Shown: in pieces, positions 38,463-47,240 of the stretch
Position numbering within the stretch: position 1 is the stretch's first letter
Layout: each line of letters opens with the position of its first letter
From: Streptomyces sp. NBC_00554
Lineage (GTDB): Bacteria > Actinomycetota > Actinomycetes > Streptomycetales > Streptomycetaceae
Length of the DNA: 64,000 nucleotides
Direction: 5' to 3'
Assembly: GCF_041431135.1 (NCBI RefSeq)
Contig: NZ_CP107799.1
Coordinates: 4,340,001 to 4,404,000, forward strand
Notes under the pieces: generated by a model
What the model saw: the letters and a program-made list of their open reading frames with translations, nothing else
The model's database searches: none
Told to the model about the DNA's origin: nothing
Program-made: the position numbers and the translations under genes

Positions 38463-39656
38463 TCAGCCCTTCACACAGACAAACTGCTTCAGCTTCGCCA
38501 CGACCTCAACCAGATCGCGCTGCTGCTCCATCACCTGCTCAATGTTCTTGTAAGCACCCGGAATCTCATCCACGATGCCCGAGTCCTTACGGCACTCCAC
38601 GCCCCGCGTCTGCTCTTCCAGATCCTTGGTCGTGAAGCGACGCTTCGCCGCACTGCGGCTCATACGCCGACCGGCGCCGTGCGACGCCGAGTTGAAGGCC
38701 TTCTCGTTGCCGAGACCCTTCACTATGTACGAGCTGGTGCCCATAGAGCCGGGGATGATCCCGAACTCCCCCGCCCGGGCGCTAATGGCTCCCTTGCGAG
38801 TAACAAGCAGGTCCATGCCGTCATAACGCTCGCGATTGACGTAGTTGTGATGGCAGCTGACCTCCGGCTCGAAAGTGACTCGAGCCTTCTTGAACTCCTT
38901 TCGGACCACGTCCTTAAGGAGCGCCATCATGATGGTCCGGTTGTACTTCGCGTACTCCTGCGCCCAGTAGAGGTCGTGCTGGTACGCCGCCATCTGCGGT
39001 GTGTCTGCCACGAAAACGGCGAGGTCACGGTCGACCAGCCCCTGGTTGTGCGGGAGTTTCTGGGCAACGCCGATGTGGTACTCGGCCAGCTCTTTGCCCA
39101 CGTTCCGGGACCCGGAGTGAAGCATGAGCCAAACGGAACCGACCGAATCGGTGCACAATTCGATCATGTGGTTGCCGCTTCCGAGCGTCCCCATCTGTTT
39201 CGTGGCGCGTTCCTGACGGAATTTGACCGCTTCGGCCACCCCATCAAACCGCCCCCAAAAGTCATCCCACCCCCCAGTGGCAAGCCCATGAAACCGCCCC
39301 GGCTCCACCGCAGACTCATGCATCCCCCGCCCCACCGGAATAGCCCGCTCAACCTCCGACCGAAGCCGCGAAAGATCCCCCGGCAGATCATTGGCGGTGA
39401 GCGACGTCTTGACGGCAGACATCCCGCACCCGATGTCCACCCCCACCGCCGCAGGACACACCGCATCCCGCATGGCGATGACGGACCCGACCGTCGCACC
39501 CTTCCCGTAGTGGACGTCGGGCATCACAGCGAGCCCCTTGATCCACGGCAGGGTCGCGACGTTCTGGAGCTGACGGAGCGCCACGTCCTCGACCGACGCC
39601 GGGTCGGTCCACATGCGGATGGGGACCTTGGCGCCCGGTACCTCTACGTACGACAT
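38463..39656 (-). CDS. rtcB: RtcB RNA-splicing ligase
   Basis: A 397-residue 3'-phosphate/5'-hydroxyl RNA ligase that uses GTP and Mn2+. Metal and guanylylation motifs are all visible: 'VGVDIGCGM' (Asp, Cys), 'GSGNHMIEL', 'LMLHSGSRNVG', 'CHHNYVNRE', 'SMGTSSYIV' and 'SHGAGRRMSR' (guanylylated His). Start ATG 39656. It repairs broken tRNA or other RNA with 2',3'-cyclic phosphate ends. No archease gene is nearby. Its only close neighbour is the convergent LAGLIDADG endonuclease. Confidence 0.95.
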   Translation of the reverse strand: MSYVEVPGAKVPIRMWTDPASVEDVALRQLQNVATLPWIKGLAVMPDVHYGKGATVGSVIAMRDAVCPAAVGVDIGCGMSAVKTSLTANDLPGDLSRLRSEVERAIPVGRGMHESAVEPGRFHGLATGGWDDFWGRFDGVAEAVKFRQERATKQMGTLGSGNHMIELCTDSVGSVWLMLHSGSRNVGKELAEYHIGVAQKLPHNQGLVDRDLAVFVADTPQMAAYQHDLYWAQEYAKYNRTIMMALLKDVVRKEFKKARVTFEPEVSCHHNYVNRERYDGMDLLVTRKGAISARAGEFGIIPGSMGTSSYIVKGLGNEKAFNSASHGAGRRMSRSAAKRRFTTKDLEEQTRGVECRKDSGIVDEIPGAYKNIEQVMEQQRDLVEVVAKLKQFVCVKG

Positions 39657-39825
39657 ATCGTTCCCTTTCCCCCGGAAACAAGCAGAAGTCTCAAAACGCA
39701 AAACCAGCGCCAAGGTCTACGTATGGGACAACGGACCGGCGTTCACGGCAGTGCGTGCGATAGACATTGTCTCCAGGGGCCGCCCCCACGCGGCAACCGA
39801 ATAACCACAGGAGAGGAGCCTGACC

Positions 39826-40674
39826 GTGCAGCGGAAGGCGTATGTACCCGGCGTCGCCGTGCTCCTCGCGGCGCTGCTGGCCGGCTGCACGGGCAGTTCG
39901 AGCGACGACGGCGCGACGGACGACTCGAAGCCGGGCGGCTCCAGTTCGACGGCACCGGCGGCCCAGCCCGGCAGGTACCGCACGCTCCCCGAGGCCTGCG
40001 CCGCCGTCGACCACGGCACCCTCGACTCGCTGCTGCCCGGCATCAAGCAGATCGCGGACGAGGAGCAGCGCGAGACGGCGTACGAGGGCACGGCCACGCT
40101 CACGTACGACACCGACCGGCGCGTCGGCTGCCGTTGGAAGGTGGAGTCGACGAACGCCACCGATCACCTCTTCGTCGATTTCGAGCGCGTGGTGTCGTAC
40201 GACTCGGTGAGTGACGACAGCAAGGCCTCGGGCCTTTACGCGGGCAAGGAGACGGAGGCGGACCTCCCCGAGCCCTCCGCCTCCGCGAGCTCGGAGAGTG
40301 AGGGGAGCGAGGAGAGTCCGGACGCCAGCAGTTCCGCGTCCCCGTCGGACTCCGCCTCCGGCAGCGCGAGCGCGAGCGCGACCCCCTCGTCGACGTCCTC
40401 CGCCTCGCCCTCCGCGAGTGCGACCCCCACCTCCCTCCAGCCCCGCACCCTCGACGGTCTCGGCGACGAGGCGTACCTGAACGACACCCTCAGCTCCGCC
40501 GGCTCGACGGCTCAGCAGCGCACGGTGACTGTGGTGTTCCGCACGTCGAATGTGATCGTGACGATCGAGTACGACGAGCAGCCGGCGGTCACGGGCGAGG
40601 TGCCGGACAGCAAGGAAATGCAGGACAGGGCGCGGAATCTGGCGGCGAAGCTGGCTGACACGCTCGACGGTTAG
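39826..40674 (+). CDS. DUF3558-like lipoprotein with Ser/Ala-rich region
   Basis: A 282-residue lipoprotein from the GTG at 39826 (GAGAGGAG upstream). Lipobox 'ALLAGC' puts lipidation at Cys 21. A folded domain has 'RYRTLPEACAAVDHGTLDSLLPG' and 'RVGCRWKVE', with paired cysteines. A long Ser/Ala/Glu low-complexity stretch covers about residues 150-205, and a closing segment includes 'VTVVFRTSNVIVTIEYDE'. It is a paralogue in layout of the next gene. Probably a surface-exposed binding protein; ligand unknown. Confidence 0.82.
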   Translation: MQRKAYVPGVAVLLAALLAGCTGSSSDDGATDDSKPGGSSSTAPAAQPGRYRTLPEACAAVDHGTLDSLLPGIKQIADEEQRETAYEGTATLTYDTDRRVGCRWKVESTNATDHLFVDFERVVSYDSVSDDSKASGLYAGKETEADLPEPSASASSESEGSEESPDASSSASPSDSASGSASASATPSSTSSASPSASATPTSLQPRTLDGLGDEAYLNDTLSSAGSTAQQRTVTVVFRTSNVIVTIEYDEQPAVTGEVPDSKEMQDRARNLAAKLADTLDG

Positions 40675-40821
40675 GGGGTGTGGAGGGGGGTTCGGGCCGT
40701 GGGCGCAAAGCCCGCGAAGCGGGACCGTCCACCTTGCTCACCGCGTACCGTGGCCCCTCGGACCCGACCGGTCGCACGTTCCATGTGCGGCCGGACCACG
40801 AGCGCCACGAGTGAAGGAACC

Positions 40822-41682
40822 ATGCACCGACCAGTACAGCGAGTAGGCCGAGTACCGCGACTCACCCGCATCCTTGTCAGCGCAGCCGCCGTCCCGGTGA
40901 TGCTTGTCGCCGCAGGCTGTTCCTCGGATTCCGGCTCTGATTCCGGTTCCGGTGACGCGAACAACAGCTCCGGTTCGAGCCCGGACGCGCAGGCTTCCGC
41001 GAGCGCTTCGGCGAACGCGGTGCAGGCGGCCGCGTACGCGACGTTGCCCGAGTCCTGTTCGGTGTTGTCGGACAAGACGCTGGGCTCACTGGTTCCGAAG
41101 GCGGCCAAGTCCGGCAAGAAGGGCACATCGGACGATGCGTCCGAGCGTGGCAACTGCTACTGGACGAGCCTCGACAGCAACGGCGTGGACGGCTCGCAGT
41201 ACCGCTGGCTGAACGTGGCCCTGCTGCGTTTCGACTCGGACACGCGTGGTTCGGGCGACGAGCAGGCGCACACGTACTTCGAGAAGCAGGTCACGGCCGC
41301 GAAGGCGGTGACGGGCGCGAAGAACACGAAGTCGGCGCCGGTGTCCGGTACGGGCGACGAGGCGACGGCCGTGAGTTACGACCTGAAGAAGAAGGAAGGC
41401 GCCTTCAAGCAGCAGACGATCGTGGCGCGCGTGGAGAACGTCGTCGTCACGCTCGACTACAACGGTGCCGGTCTGGCGGGCGAGAAGACCCCGTCCGCCG
41501 CCACTCTGCTGAAGTCGGCGGAGAAGGCCGCGAAGGAGGCGGTGGCGGCTGTGACCGCCGCGAACAAGGAGGGCGGCGCCACGGCGAGCGCGTCACCGTC
41601 CAAGTCGGCCACGAAGTCGGCGTCCCCGTCGAAGTCGGCCTCGAAGAGCGCGTCACCTTCCAAGTCGGCGACGAAGAGCTGA
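40822..41682 (+). CDS. DUF3558-like lipoprotein with 'SASPSKSATKS' C-terminal repeats
   Basis: A 286-residue lipoprotein from the ATG at 40822. Lipobox 'LVAAGC' is followed by a Ser/Asp/Gly linker. The domain has 'YATLPESCSVLSDKTLGSLVP' and 'GNCYWTSLDSNG', with two Cys as in the upstream paralogue. The C-terminus is a Lys/Ser/Ala/Pro repeat (SASPSKSATKS-type, about four units). A positively charged disordered tail could interact with anionic wall polymers. The same closing strands ('TIVARVENVVVTLDYNGAG') tie it to the gene upstream. Confidence 0.82.
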   Translation: MHRPVQRVGRVPRLTRILVSAAAVPVMLVAAGCSSDSGSDSGSGDANNSSGSSPDAQASASASANAVQAAAYATLPESCSVLSDKTLGSLVPKAAKSGKKGTSDDASERGNCYWTSLDSNGVDGSQYRWLNVALLRFDSDTRGSGDEQAHTYFEKQVTAAKAVTGAKNTKSAPVSGTGDEATAVSYDLKKKEGAFKQQTIVARVENVVVTLDYNGAGLAGEKTPSAATLLKSAEKAAKEAVAAVTAANKEGGATASASPSKSATKSASPSKSASKSASPSKSATKS

Positions 41683-41845
41683 CCCGTCGCGAGATGGTCC
41701 TGCTGCTCAACTCGTAGCCCCACCAGGCCATTTGCAGGAGCCCGGCCCCTACAGGGACCGGGCTCGTGCCGTACCGGGCATCCGAGCGACGCACACATGT
41801 GCCACCCTGTTGCGCGCAACGACAAGTAAGGGGAGGGGAGTACGG

Positions 41846-43174
41846 GTGTCCGCGCCCATTCAGCTCACACGCACTCACCGGATTCTCATCGGCGTGGTTG
41901 TCGCCGGTGCGGTCGTCATCGCGGGCATCGGCTTCGCCGGTTCGTACGCGGCCGTCCGCGAGCTCGCGATCCAGAAGGGCTTCGGGAACTTCAGTTACGT
42001 CTTCCCGATCGGCATCGACGCGGGCATCTGCGTCCTGCTCGCCCTTGACCTTCTCCTGACGTGGATCAGGATCCCCTTCCCGCTGCTGCGCCAGACGGCG
42101 TGGCTGCTGACCGTCGCGACGATCGCGTTCAACGGCGCGGCGGCCTGGCCGGACCCGCTGGGTGTCGGCATGCACGCCGTGATCCCGATCCTCTTCGTGG
42201 TCTCGGTCGAGGCGGCCCGGCACGCGATCGGCCGCATAGCGGACATCACGGCCGACAAGCACATGGAGGGTGTCCGCCTCACGCGCTGGCTGCTCTCTCC
42301 GATCCCGACGTTCCTCCTGTGGCGCCGTATGAAGCTGTGGGAGCTGCGCTCCTACGAGCAGGTCATCAAGCTGGAGCAGGACCGCCTCGTCTACCAGGCG
42401 CGGCTCAATTCGCGCTTCGGCCGCGCCTGGCGCCGCAAGGCCCCGATCGAGTCCCTGATGCCGCTGCGGCTCGCGAAGTACGGCGTCCCGCTGGCGCAGA
42501 CGGCCCCGGCGGGCCTGGCAGCGGCGGGCATCGAGCCGGCGCTCCTGCCCCCGGCGCCGACTCCGGTCGAGGCGGCGCCCGCGGCCGTGGAACAGCCCGC
42601 GCTGGAGTCTCCCGCAGCCCCGGTGCAGCAGCAGCCGGAGGACCTCACCGAGCCGCAGAGTCAGTGGCTTCAGGCGCGGGATCCCCAGACCGTCGCGTAT
42701 CAGGGCGGCTACGACCCGACGTACGACCCGGATGCCGCGTACATGCAGTGGTACGCGGAGCAGCAGCAGGCCGAGCAGTTCGAGCAGTTCGAGGAACAGC
42801 AGCAGTTCCGGGTTCGGCGGCAGTTCGAGGAACAGCAGCAGTTCGAGCAGCAGCAGATGTTCCCGCAGCAGTACGAGGAGCCGCCGGCCCCCGCCCCGGA
42901 GCCCTCTCCGGAGGACACCGGTACCTTCCCGATCCCGTCGGGCCCGGGCCGGACGCGTGAAATGGGTGCGGGCGGCGGCTCGGAGCCGACCGAGGACGAC
43001 TACTACATGGTCTTCAAGAAGTCGATAGACGGCAGCTATCCGACCTCGGGCCAGTTCAGGGGTGACGTGGAGGCGACGTACGGCAACACGCTCCCGCAGC
43101 GCGAGGCCGACCGGATGGTCAACCGCTTCACCAACCGCCACACGGCGGAACTCCAGGAAGACCACATCGCGTAA
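41846..43174 (+). CDS. DUF2637 (SpdB-like) membrane protein with Q/E/F-rich repeats
   Basis: A 442-residue protein from the GTG at 41846 with a strong GGGGAGGGGAG ribosome site. The N-terminal 150 residues hold four membrane helices and the DUF2637 motifs 'GSYAAVRELAIQKGF', 'FPIGIDAGICVLLALDLL' and 'VIPILFVVSVEAARHAIGR'. The middle is Pro/Ala-rich. Residues about 305-345 are built from Gln-Glu-Phe repeats. The C-terminal 60 residues ('DDYYMVFKKSIDGSYPTSGQFRGDVEATYG') look like a small folded domain. DUF2637 proteins are related to the Spd plasmid-spread proteins of Streptomyces; this chromosomal one is of unknown role. Confidence 0.87.
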   Translation: MSAPIQLTRTHRILIGVVVAGAVVIAGIGFAGSYAAVRELAIQKGFGNFSYVFPIGIDAGICVLLALDLLLTWIRIPFPLLRQTAWLLTVATIAFNGAAAWPDPLGVGMHAVIPILFVVSVEAARHAIGRIADITADKHMEGVRLTRWLLSPIPTFLLWRRMKLWELRSYEQVIKLEQDRLVYQARLNSRFGRAWRRKAPIESLMPLRLAKYGVPLAQTAPAGLAAAGIEPALLPPAPTPVEAAPAAVEQPALESPAAPVQQQPEDLTEPQSQWLQARDPQTVAYQGGYDPTYDPDAAYMQWYAEQQQAEQFEQFEEQQQFRVRRQFEEQQQFEQQQMFPQQYEEPPAPAPEPSPEDTGTFPIPSGPGRTREMGAGGGSEPTEDDYYMVFKKSIDGSYPTSGQFRGDVEATYGNTLPQREADRMVNRFTNRHTAELQEDHIA

Positions 43175-43193
43175 GAAGGTCAGTGCGTACGTC

Positions 43194-43229
43194 GATGGGG
43201 GCGCCCGGTGATCACCGGGCGCCCCCATC
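43194..43229. terminator. Strong hairpin terminator
   Basis: The 36 bases are fully self-complementary: GATGGGGGCGCCCGGTGA and its reverse complement. The stem can terminate both the DUF2637 gene and the convergent lysS. A short AAGGCCC tandem (43241-43275) follows. Confidence 0.85.
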
Positions 43230-43279
43230 CTCGTACAGCCGAAGGCCCAAAGGCCCAAAGGTCCTAAGGCCCTGCGGCC

Positions 43280-45010
43280 CTACGCCCCGAGCAGCTTGCG
43301 CACCCGGTCCTGGCCCACTGCGAGCAGCAGCGTGGGCAGGCGCGGGCCCGTGTCACGCCCGACCAGCAGGTGGTACAGCAGGGCGAAGAAGGTGCGCTGG
43401 GCGACCTTGATCTCGGCGGGCAGTTCCTTGGCGGTGGCGTCGGAGGGGAAGCCGGCCTGGACCTTGGGGACGCCGTAGACGAGGTGGGTCAGGCCGTCCA
43501 GGGACCAGTTGGCGTCGAGTCCGTCGAGCAGCAGGCGCAGGGACTCGCGGCCCTGGTCGTCGAGGGACTTCAGGAGCTCGGTGTCGGGCTCCTCACGGAC
43601 GACGGTCCGCTCCTCCGCCGGGACCTGCGTGTTGATCCAGGTCTCGGCCTTGTCGAGCCGCGGCCGGACCTCGTCGAGCGAGCCGAGCGGGTTGTCGGGG
43701 TCGAGCTCGCTCAGGATCCGCAGGGTCTGGTCCTCGGCGCCGGCGGTGATGTCGGCGACGGAGGCGAGGGTGCGGTACGCCATCGGGCGGGGCGTCCTGG
43801 GAAGCTCACCGGCCGCCGTACCCACGGCTCGCGCGTAAGCGGCGGCGTCCGCCGGGAGCACGGACCCGTCGGTCACCTTGCCCTCGAGCTTGTCCCACTC
43901 GTCGTACAGCCGCTGGATCTCCTGGTCGAAGGCGATCTTGAAGGACTGGTTGGGGCGGCGGCGGGCGTAGAGCCAGCGCAGCAGCTGCGGTTCCATGATC
44001 TGGAGGGCGTCGGCCGGGGTGGGGACCCCGCCCTTGCTGCTGGACATCTTGGCCATGCCGCTGATGCCGACGAACGCGTACATGGGCCCGATCGGCTGCT
44101 TGCCGCCGAAGATGCCGACGATCTGCCCGCCGACCTGGAAGCTGGAGCCCGGGGACGAGTGATCGACACCGCTCGGCTCGAAGACGACCCCTTCGTACGC
44201 CCAGCGCATGGGCCAGTCGACCTTCCAGACCAGCTTGCCGCGGTTGAACTCGTTCAGCCGGACGGTCTCGGAGAAACCGCAGGCCGAGCAGGTGTACGTC
44301 AGCTCGGTGCTGTCGTCGTCGTAGGCGGTGACGGTCGTCAGGTCCTTCTCGCAACTCCCGCAGTAGGGCTTGTACGGGAAGTACCCGGCGTCCGTGCTGC
44401 CGTCGTCCTCGGCAGCGGCGCCGGACCCCTCGGCGGCCTCAAGCTCGGCCTCGTCGAGGGGCTTCTGCCCCTGCTTCTTCGCCGGGCTCTTCTTGGTCCG
44501 GTACTGCTCGAGGATCGCGTCGATGTCCCCGCGGTGCCTCATCGCGAACAGCACCTGGTCCCGATACACACCGGAGGTGTACTGCTCGGTCTGGCTGATC
44601 CCGTCGTACTCCACGCCCAGCTCGGCGAGCGAGGTGGTCATCGCGGCCTTGAAGTGCTCGGCCCAGTTCGGGTACGAGGAGCCGGCGGGCGCGGGGACCG
44701 AGGTGAGCGGCTTGCCGATGTGCTCGGCCCAGGAGTCGTCGATGCCGGGGACGCCGGCCGGGACCTTGCGGTAGCGGTCGTAGTCGTCCCAGGAGATCAG
44801 GTGGCGTACGACGTGGCCGCGCCGCCGGATCTCGTCGGCGACGAGGTGCGGCGTCATGACCTCGCGGAGGTTCCCGAGGTGGATCGGGCCGGAGGGCGAG
44901 AGCCCGGACGCGACGACGACCGGTTTGCCCGGGGCCCGACGCTCCGACTCCTCGATGACCTCATCCGCGTAACGGGAGACCCAGTCGGTGGTCTCGGTGC
45001 TCTGAGCCAC
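43280..45010 (-). CDS. lysS: Lysyl-tRNA synthetase, class I
   Basis: About 576 residues. The class I HIGH motif appears as 'SGLSPSGPIHLGNLRE' and KMSKS as 'MAKMSSSKGG', which define the class I (archaeal-type) LysRS found in Streptomyces. A zinc-ribbon-like pair 'PYCGSCEKD' and 'YTCSACGFS' lies in the middle. A Lys/Glu/Ala insertion ('RTKKSPAKKQGQKPLDEAELEAAEGSG') extends the connective region. I chose the GTG at 45010 ('VAQSTETTDW'); a GTG nine bases earlier is possible. It charges tRNA-Lys. It is divergent from argS over a 177-base promoter region. Confidence 0.94.
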   Translation of the reverse strand: MAQSTETTDWVSRYADEVIEESERRAPGKPVVVASGLSPSGPIHLGNLREVMTPHLVADEIRRRGHVVRHLISWDDYDRYRKVPAGVPGIDDSWAEHIGKPLTSVPAPAGSSYPNWAEHFKAAMTTSLAELGVEYDGISQTEQYTSGVYRDQVLFAMRHRGDIDAILEQYRTKKSPAKKQGQKPLDEAELEAAEGSGAAAEDDGSTDAGYFPYKPYCGSCEKDLTTVTAYDDDSTELTYTCSACGFSETVRLNEFNRGKLVWKVDWPMRWAYEGVVFEPSGVDHSSPGSSFQVGGQIVGIFGGKQPIGPMYAFVGISGMAKMSSSKGGVPTPADALQIMEPQLLRWLYARRRPNQSFKIAFDQEIQRLYDEWDKLEGKVTDGSVLPADAAAYARAVGTAAGELPRTPRPMAYRTLASVADITAGAEDQTLRILSELDPDNPLGSLDEVRPRLDKAETWINTQVPAEERTVVREEPDTELLKSLDDQGRESLRLLLDGLDANWSLDGLTHLVYGVPKVQAGFPSDATAKELPAEIKVAQRTFFALLYHLLVGRDTGPRLPTLLLAVGQDRVRKLLGA

Positions 45011-45187
45011 GATCGGCACGTCCTCTTTTTCTGGAGTTCCTTCGGGAGCAGCCGGTACGGTCACACGGCTGACGGCCTCATTCTCCCAGCTCGGCCCTGA
45101 ACCGCGAAAACGGCTTTTCACGGCGTGGGATACTCGGTTTCCGTAGTAAAGCAAGTTCCGGAACCCGAGCAGAACGGCAGCCACTCC

Positions 45188-46951
45188 ATGGCCTCGGTCA
45201 CGTCCCTCACCGCTTCCGTCCATCAGCGCCTCGCGGACGCTCTCTCGGCAGCTCTGCCGGAGGCCGGTTCCGCTGACCCGCTGCTGCGCCGAAGCGACCG
45301 GGCGGACTTCCAGGCCAACGGGATCCTGGCCCTCGCGAAGAAGGCGAAGGCGAACCCGCGGGAGCTGGCGACGCAGGTCGTGGCGCAGGTGGCGGCCGGT
45401 GACGTGATCAAGGACATCGAGGTCTCGGGACCCGGCTTCCTGAACATCACGATCACCGACAGGGCGATCATCGAGACCCTCGCCGCCCGGTACGACGACG
45501 ACCGGCTCGGAGTGCCGCTGAAGGAGAAGCCGGGCGTCACGGTCATCGACTACGCCCAGCCGAACGTGGCGAAGGAGATGCACGTCGGCCATCTGCGCTC
45601 GGCCGTCATCGGCGACGCGCTGCGCGGCATGCTCGACTTCACCGGCGAGCAGACGATCGGCCGGCACCACATCGGCGACTGGGGCACCCAGTTCGGCATG
45701 CTCATCCAGTACCTGATCGAGAACCCGGGCGAGCTGGCCCCCGCCGAGGAGGTCGACGGCGAGCAGGCCATGTCGAACCTGAACCGGGTCTACAAGGCCT
45801 CGCGCGCCGTCTTCGACGCCGACGAGGACTTCAAGGAGCGGGCCCGCAAGCGGGTCGTCGCCCTCCAGTCCGGCGACAAGGAGACCCTCGACCTGTGGCA
45901 GCAGTTCGTGGACGAGTCGAAGGTCTACTTCAACTCGGTCTTCGAGAAGCTCGACATGGAGATCAGGGACGAGGAGATCGTCGGCGAGTCCGCGTACAAC
46001 GACTTGATGCCCGAGACGGCGCGCCTCCTGGAGGAGTCCGGCGTCGCCGTGCGCTCCGAGGGCGCGCTCGTGGTCTTCTTCGACGAGATCCGGGGCAAGG
46101 ACGACCAGCCGGTGCCGCTGATCGTGCAGAAGGCGGACGGCGGCTTCGGCTACGCGGCGTCCGACCTCTCCGCGATCCGCAACCGTGTCACCGACCTGGA
46201 CGCGACGACGCTGATCTACGTCGTGGACGTCCGCCAGTCCCTGCACTTCAAGATGGTCTTCGAGACGGCACGCCGGGCGGGCTGGCTGACCGACGAGGTC
46301 ACCGCGCACAACATGGGCTACGGCACGGTGCTCGGCGCGGACGGCAAGCCGTTCAAGACCCGTGAGGGCGAGACGGTGAAGCTCGAGGACCTCCTCGACG
46401 AGGCCGTCGAGCGGGCCACGGCGGTCGTACGCGAGAAGGCCGCGAAGGTGGGCCTGACCGAGGAGGAGATCGTCGAGAACGGCCGGTACGTCGGGATCGG
46501 CGCCGTGAAGTACGCGGACCTGTCGACGTCGGCGAACCGGGACTACAAGTTCGACCTGGACCAGATGGTCTCGCTCAACGGCGACACGAGCGTGTACCTG
46601 CAGTACGCGTACGCCCGGAACAGGTCGATCCTGCGCAAGGCGGAGGGCGCGTCCCCGCTCGCACACCCGGAGCTCGAACTCGCCCCGGCCGAGCGGGCGT
46701 TGGGCCTGCACCTGGACGGGTTCGGCGATCTGCTCACGGAGGCGACGGCAGAGTACGCACCGCACAAGGTGACCGCGTACCTGTACCAGCTGGCGTCGCT
46801 GTACACGACGTTCTTCGACCAGTGCCCGGTGATCAAGCCGCGCCCGGCACAGGAGATCGCCGAAAACCGCCTGTTCCTCTGCGACCTGACGGCCCGCACC
46901 CTCCACCAGGGCATGGCCCTGCTGGGCATCAGGACACCTGAGCGACTCTGA
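45188..46951 (+). CDS. argS: Arginyl-tRNA synthetase
   Basis: A 587-residue class I synthetase. The N-terminal Add1 domain is followed by 'PNVAKEMHVGHLRSAVIGDALR' (HVGH form of HIGH) and 'HHIGDWGTQFGMLI'. The KMSKS equivalent is degenerate ('GYGTVLGADGKPFKTREGETVKLEDLLDEA'), normal for ArgRS. The C-terminal anticodon-binding DALR domain ends 'LTARTLHQGMALLGIRTPERL'. It charges tRNA-Arg. A hairpin at 46996 follows the gene. Confidence 0.97.
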   Translation: MASVTSLTASVHQRLADALSAALPEAGSADPLLRRSDRADFQANGILALAKKAKANPRELATQVVAQVAAGDVIKDIEVSGPGFLNITITDRAIIETLAARYDDDRLGVPLKEKPGVTVIDYAQPNVAKEMHVGHLRSAVIGDALRGMLDFTGEQTIGRHHIGDWGTQFGMLIQYLIENPGELAPAEEVDGEQAMSNLNRVYKASRAVFDADEDFKERARKRVVALQSGDKETLDLWQQFVDESKVYFNSVFEKLDMEIRDEEIVGESAYNDLMPETARLLEESGVAVRSEGALVVFFDEIRGKDDQPVPLIVQKADGGFGYAASDLSAIRNRVTDLDATTLIYVVDVRQSLHFKMVFETARRAGWLTDEVTAHNMGYGTVLGADGKPFKTREGETVKLEDLLDEAVERATAVVREKAAKVGLTEEEIVENGRYVGIGAVKYADLSTSANRDYKFDLDQMVSLNGDTSVYLQYAYARNRSILRKAEGASPLAHPELELAPAERALGLHLDGFGDLLTEATAEYAPHKVTAYLYQLASLYTTFFDQCPVIKPRPAQEIAENRLFLCDLTARTLHQGMALLGIRTPERL

Positions 46952-46995
46952 CCAGACCCTTCATCGACGCCGACCCTTGCAGGCCGGCTCGTGTG

Positions 46996-47019
46996 GCCCC
47001 CGGCTGTGAAGCCGGGGGC
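46996..47019 (+). terminator. Hairpin terminator after argS
   Basis: A 10-bp perfect stem (GCCCCCGGCT / AGCCGGGGGC) encloses a GTGA loop, 44 bases past the argS stop. Confidence 0.85.
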
Positions 47020-47240
47020 AGCAGGGGCGATTGGCAGATACGTCCCACCCTCCCGAGCACCCACCAGCACCTGCGAACGCACCCCCGCACCACCATGGCC
47101 ACCGCGCCCGGTCACGATGCGGCAACAAGCAATCCCCCACCCCCGCGAACCGAACGCGCCCCAAGTCCGGCGCGTCACAGGAACGGTACGGACGTCACCG
47201 TCACCGCCAGCTACCCAGCTGCCTGCCGCCGGGGGGACCC

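Noticed and set aside
45011..45187. T-box or other tRNA-sensing leader for lysS or argS
   Set aside because: No T-box sequence or specifier-loop arrangement was seen in the short divergent region.
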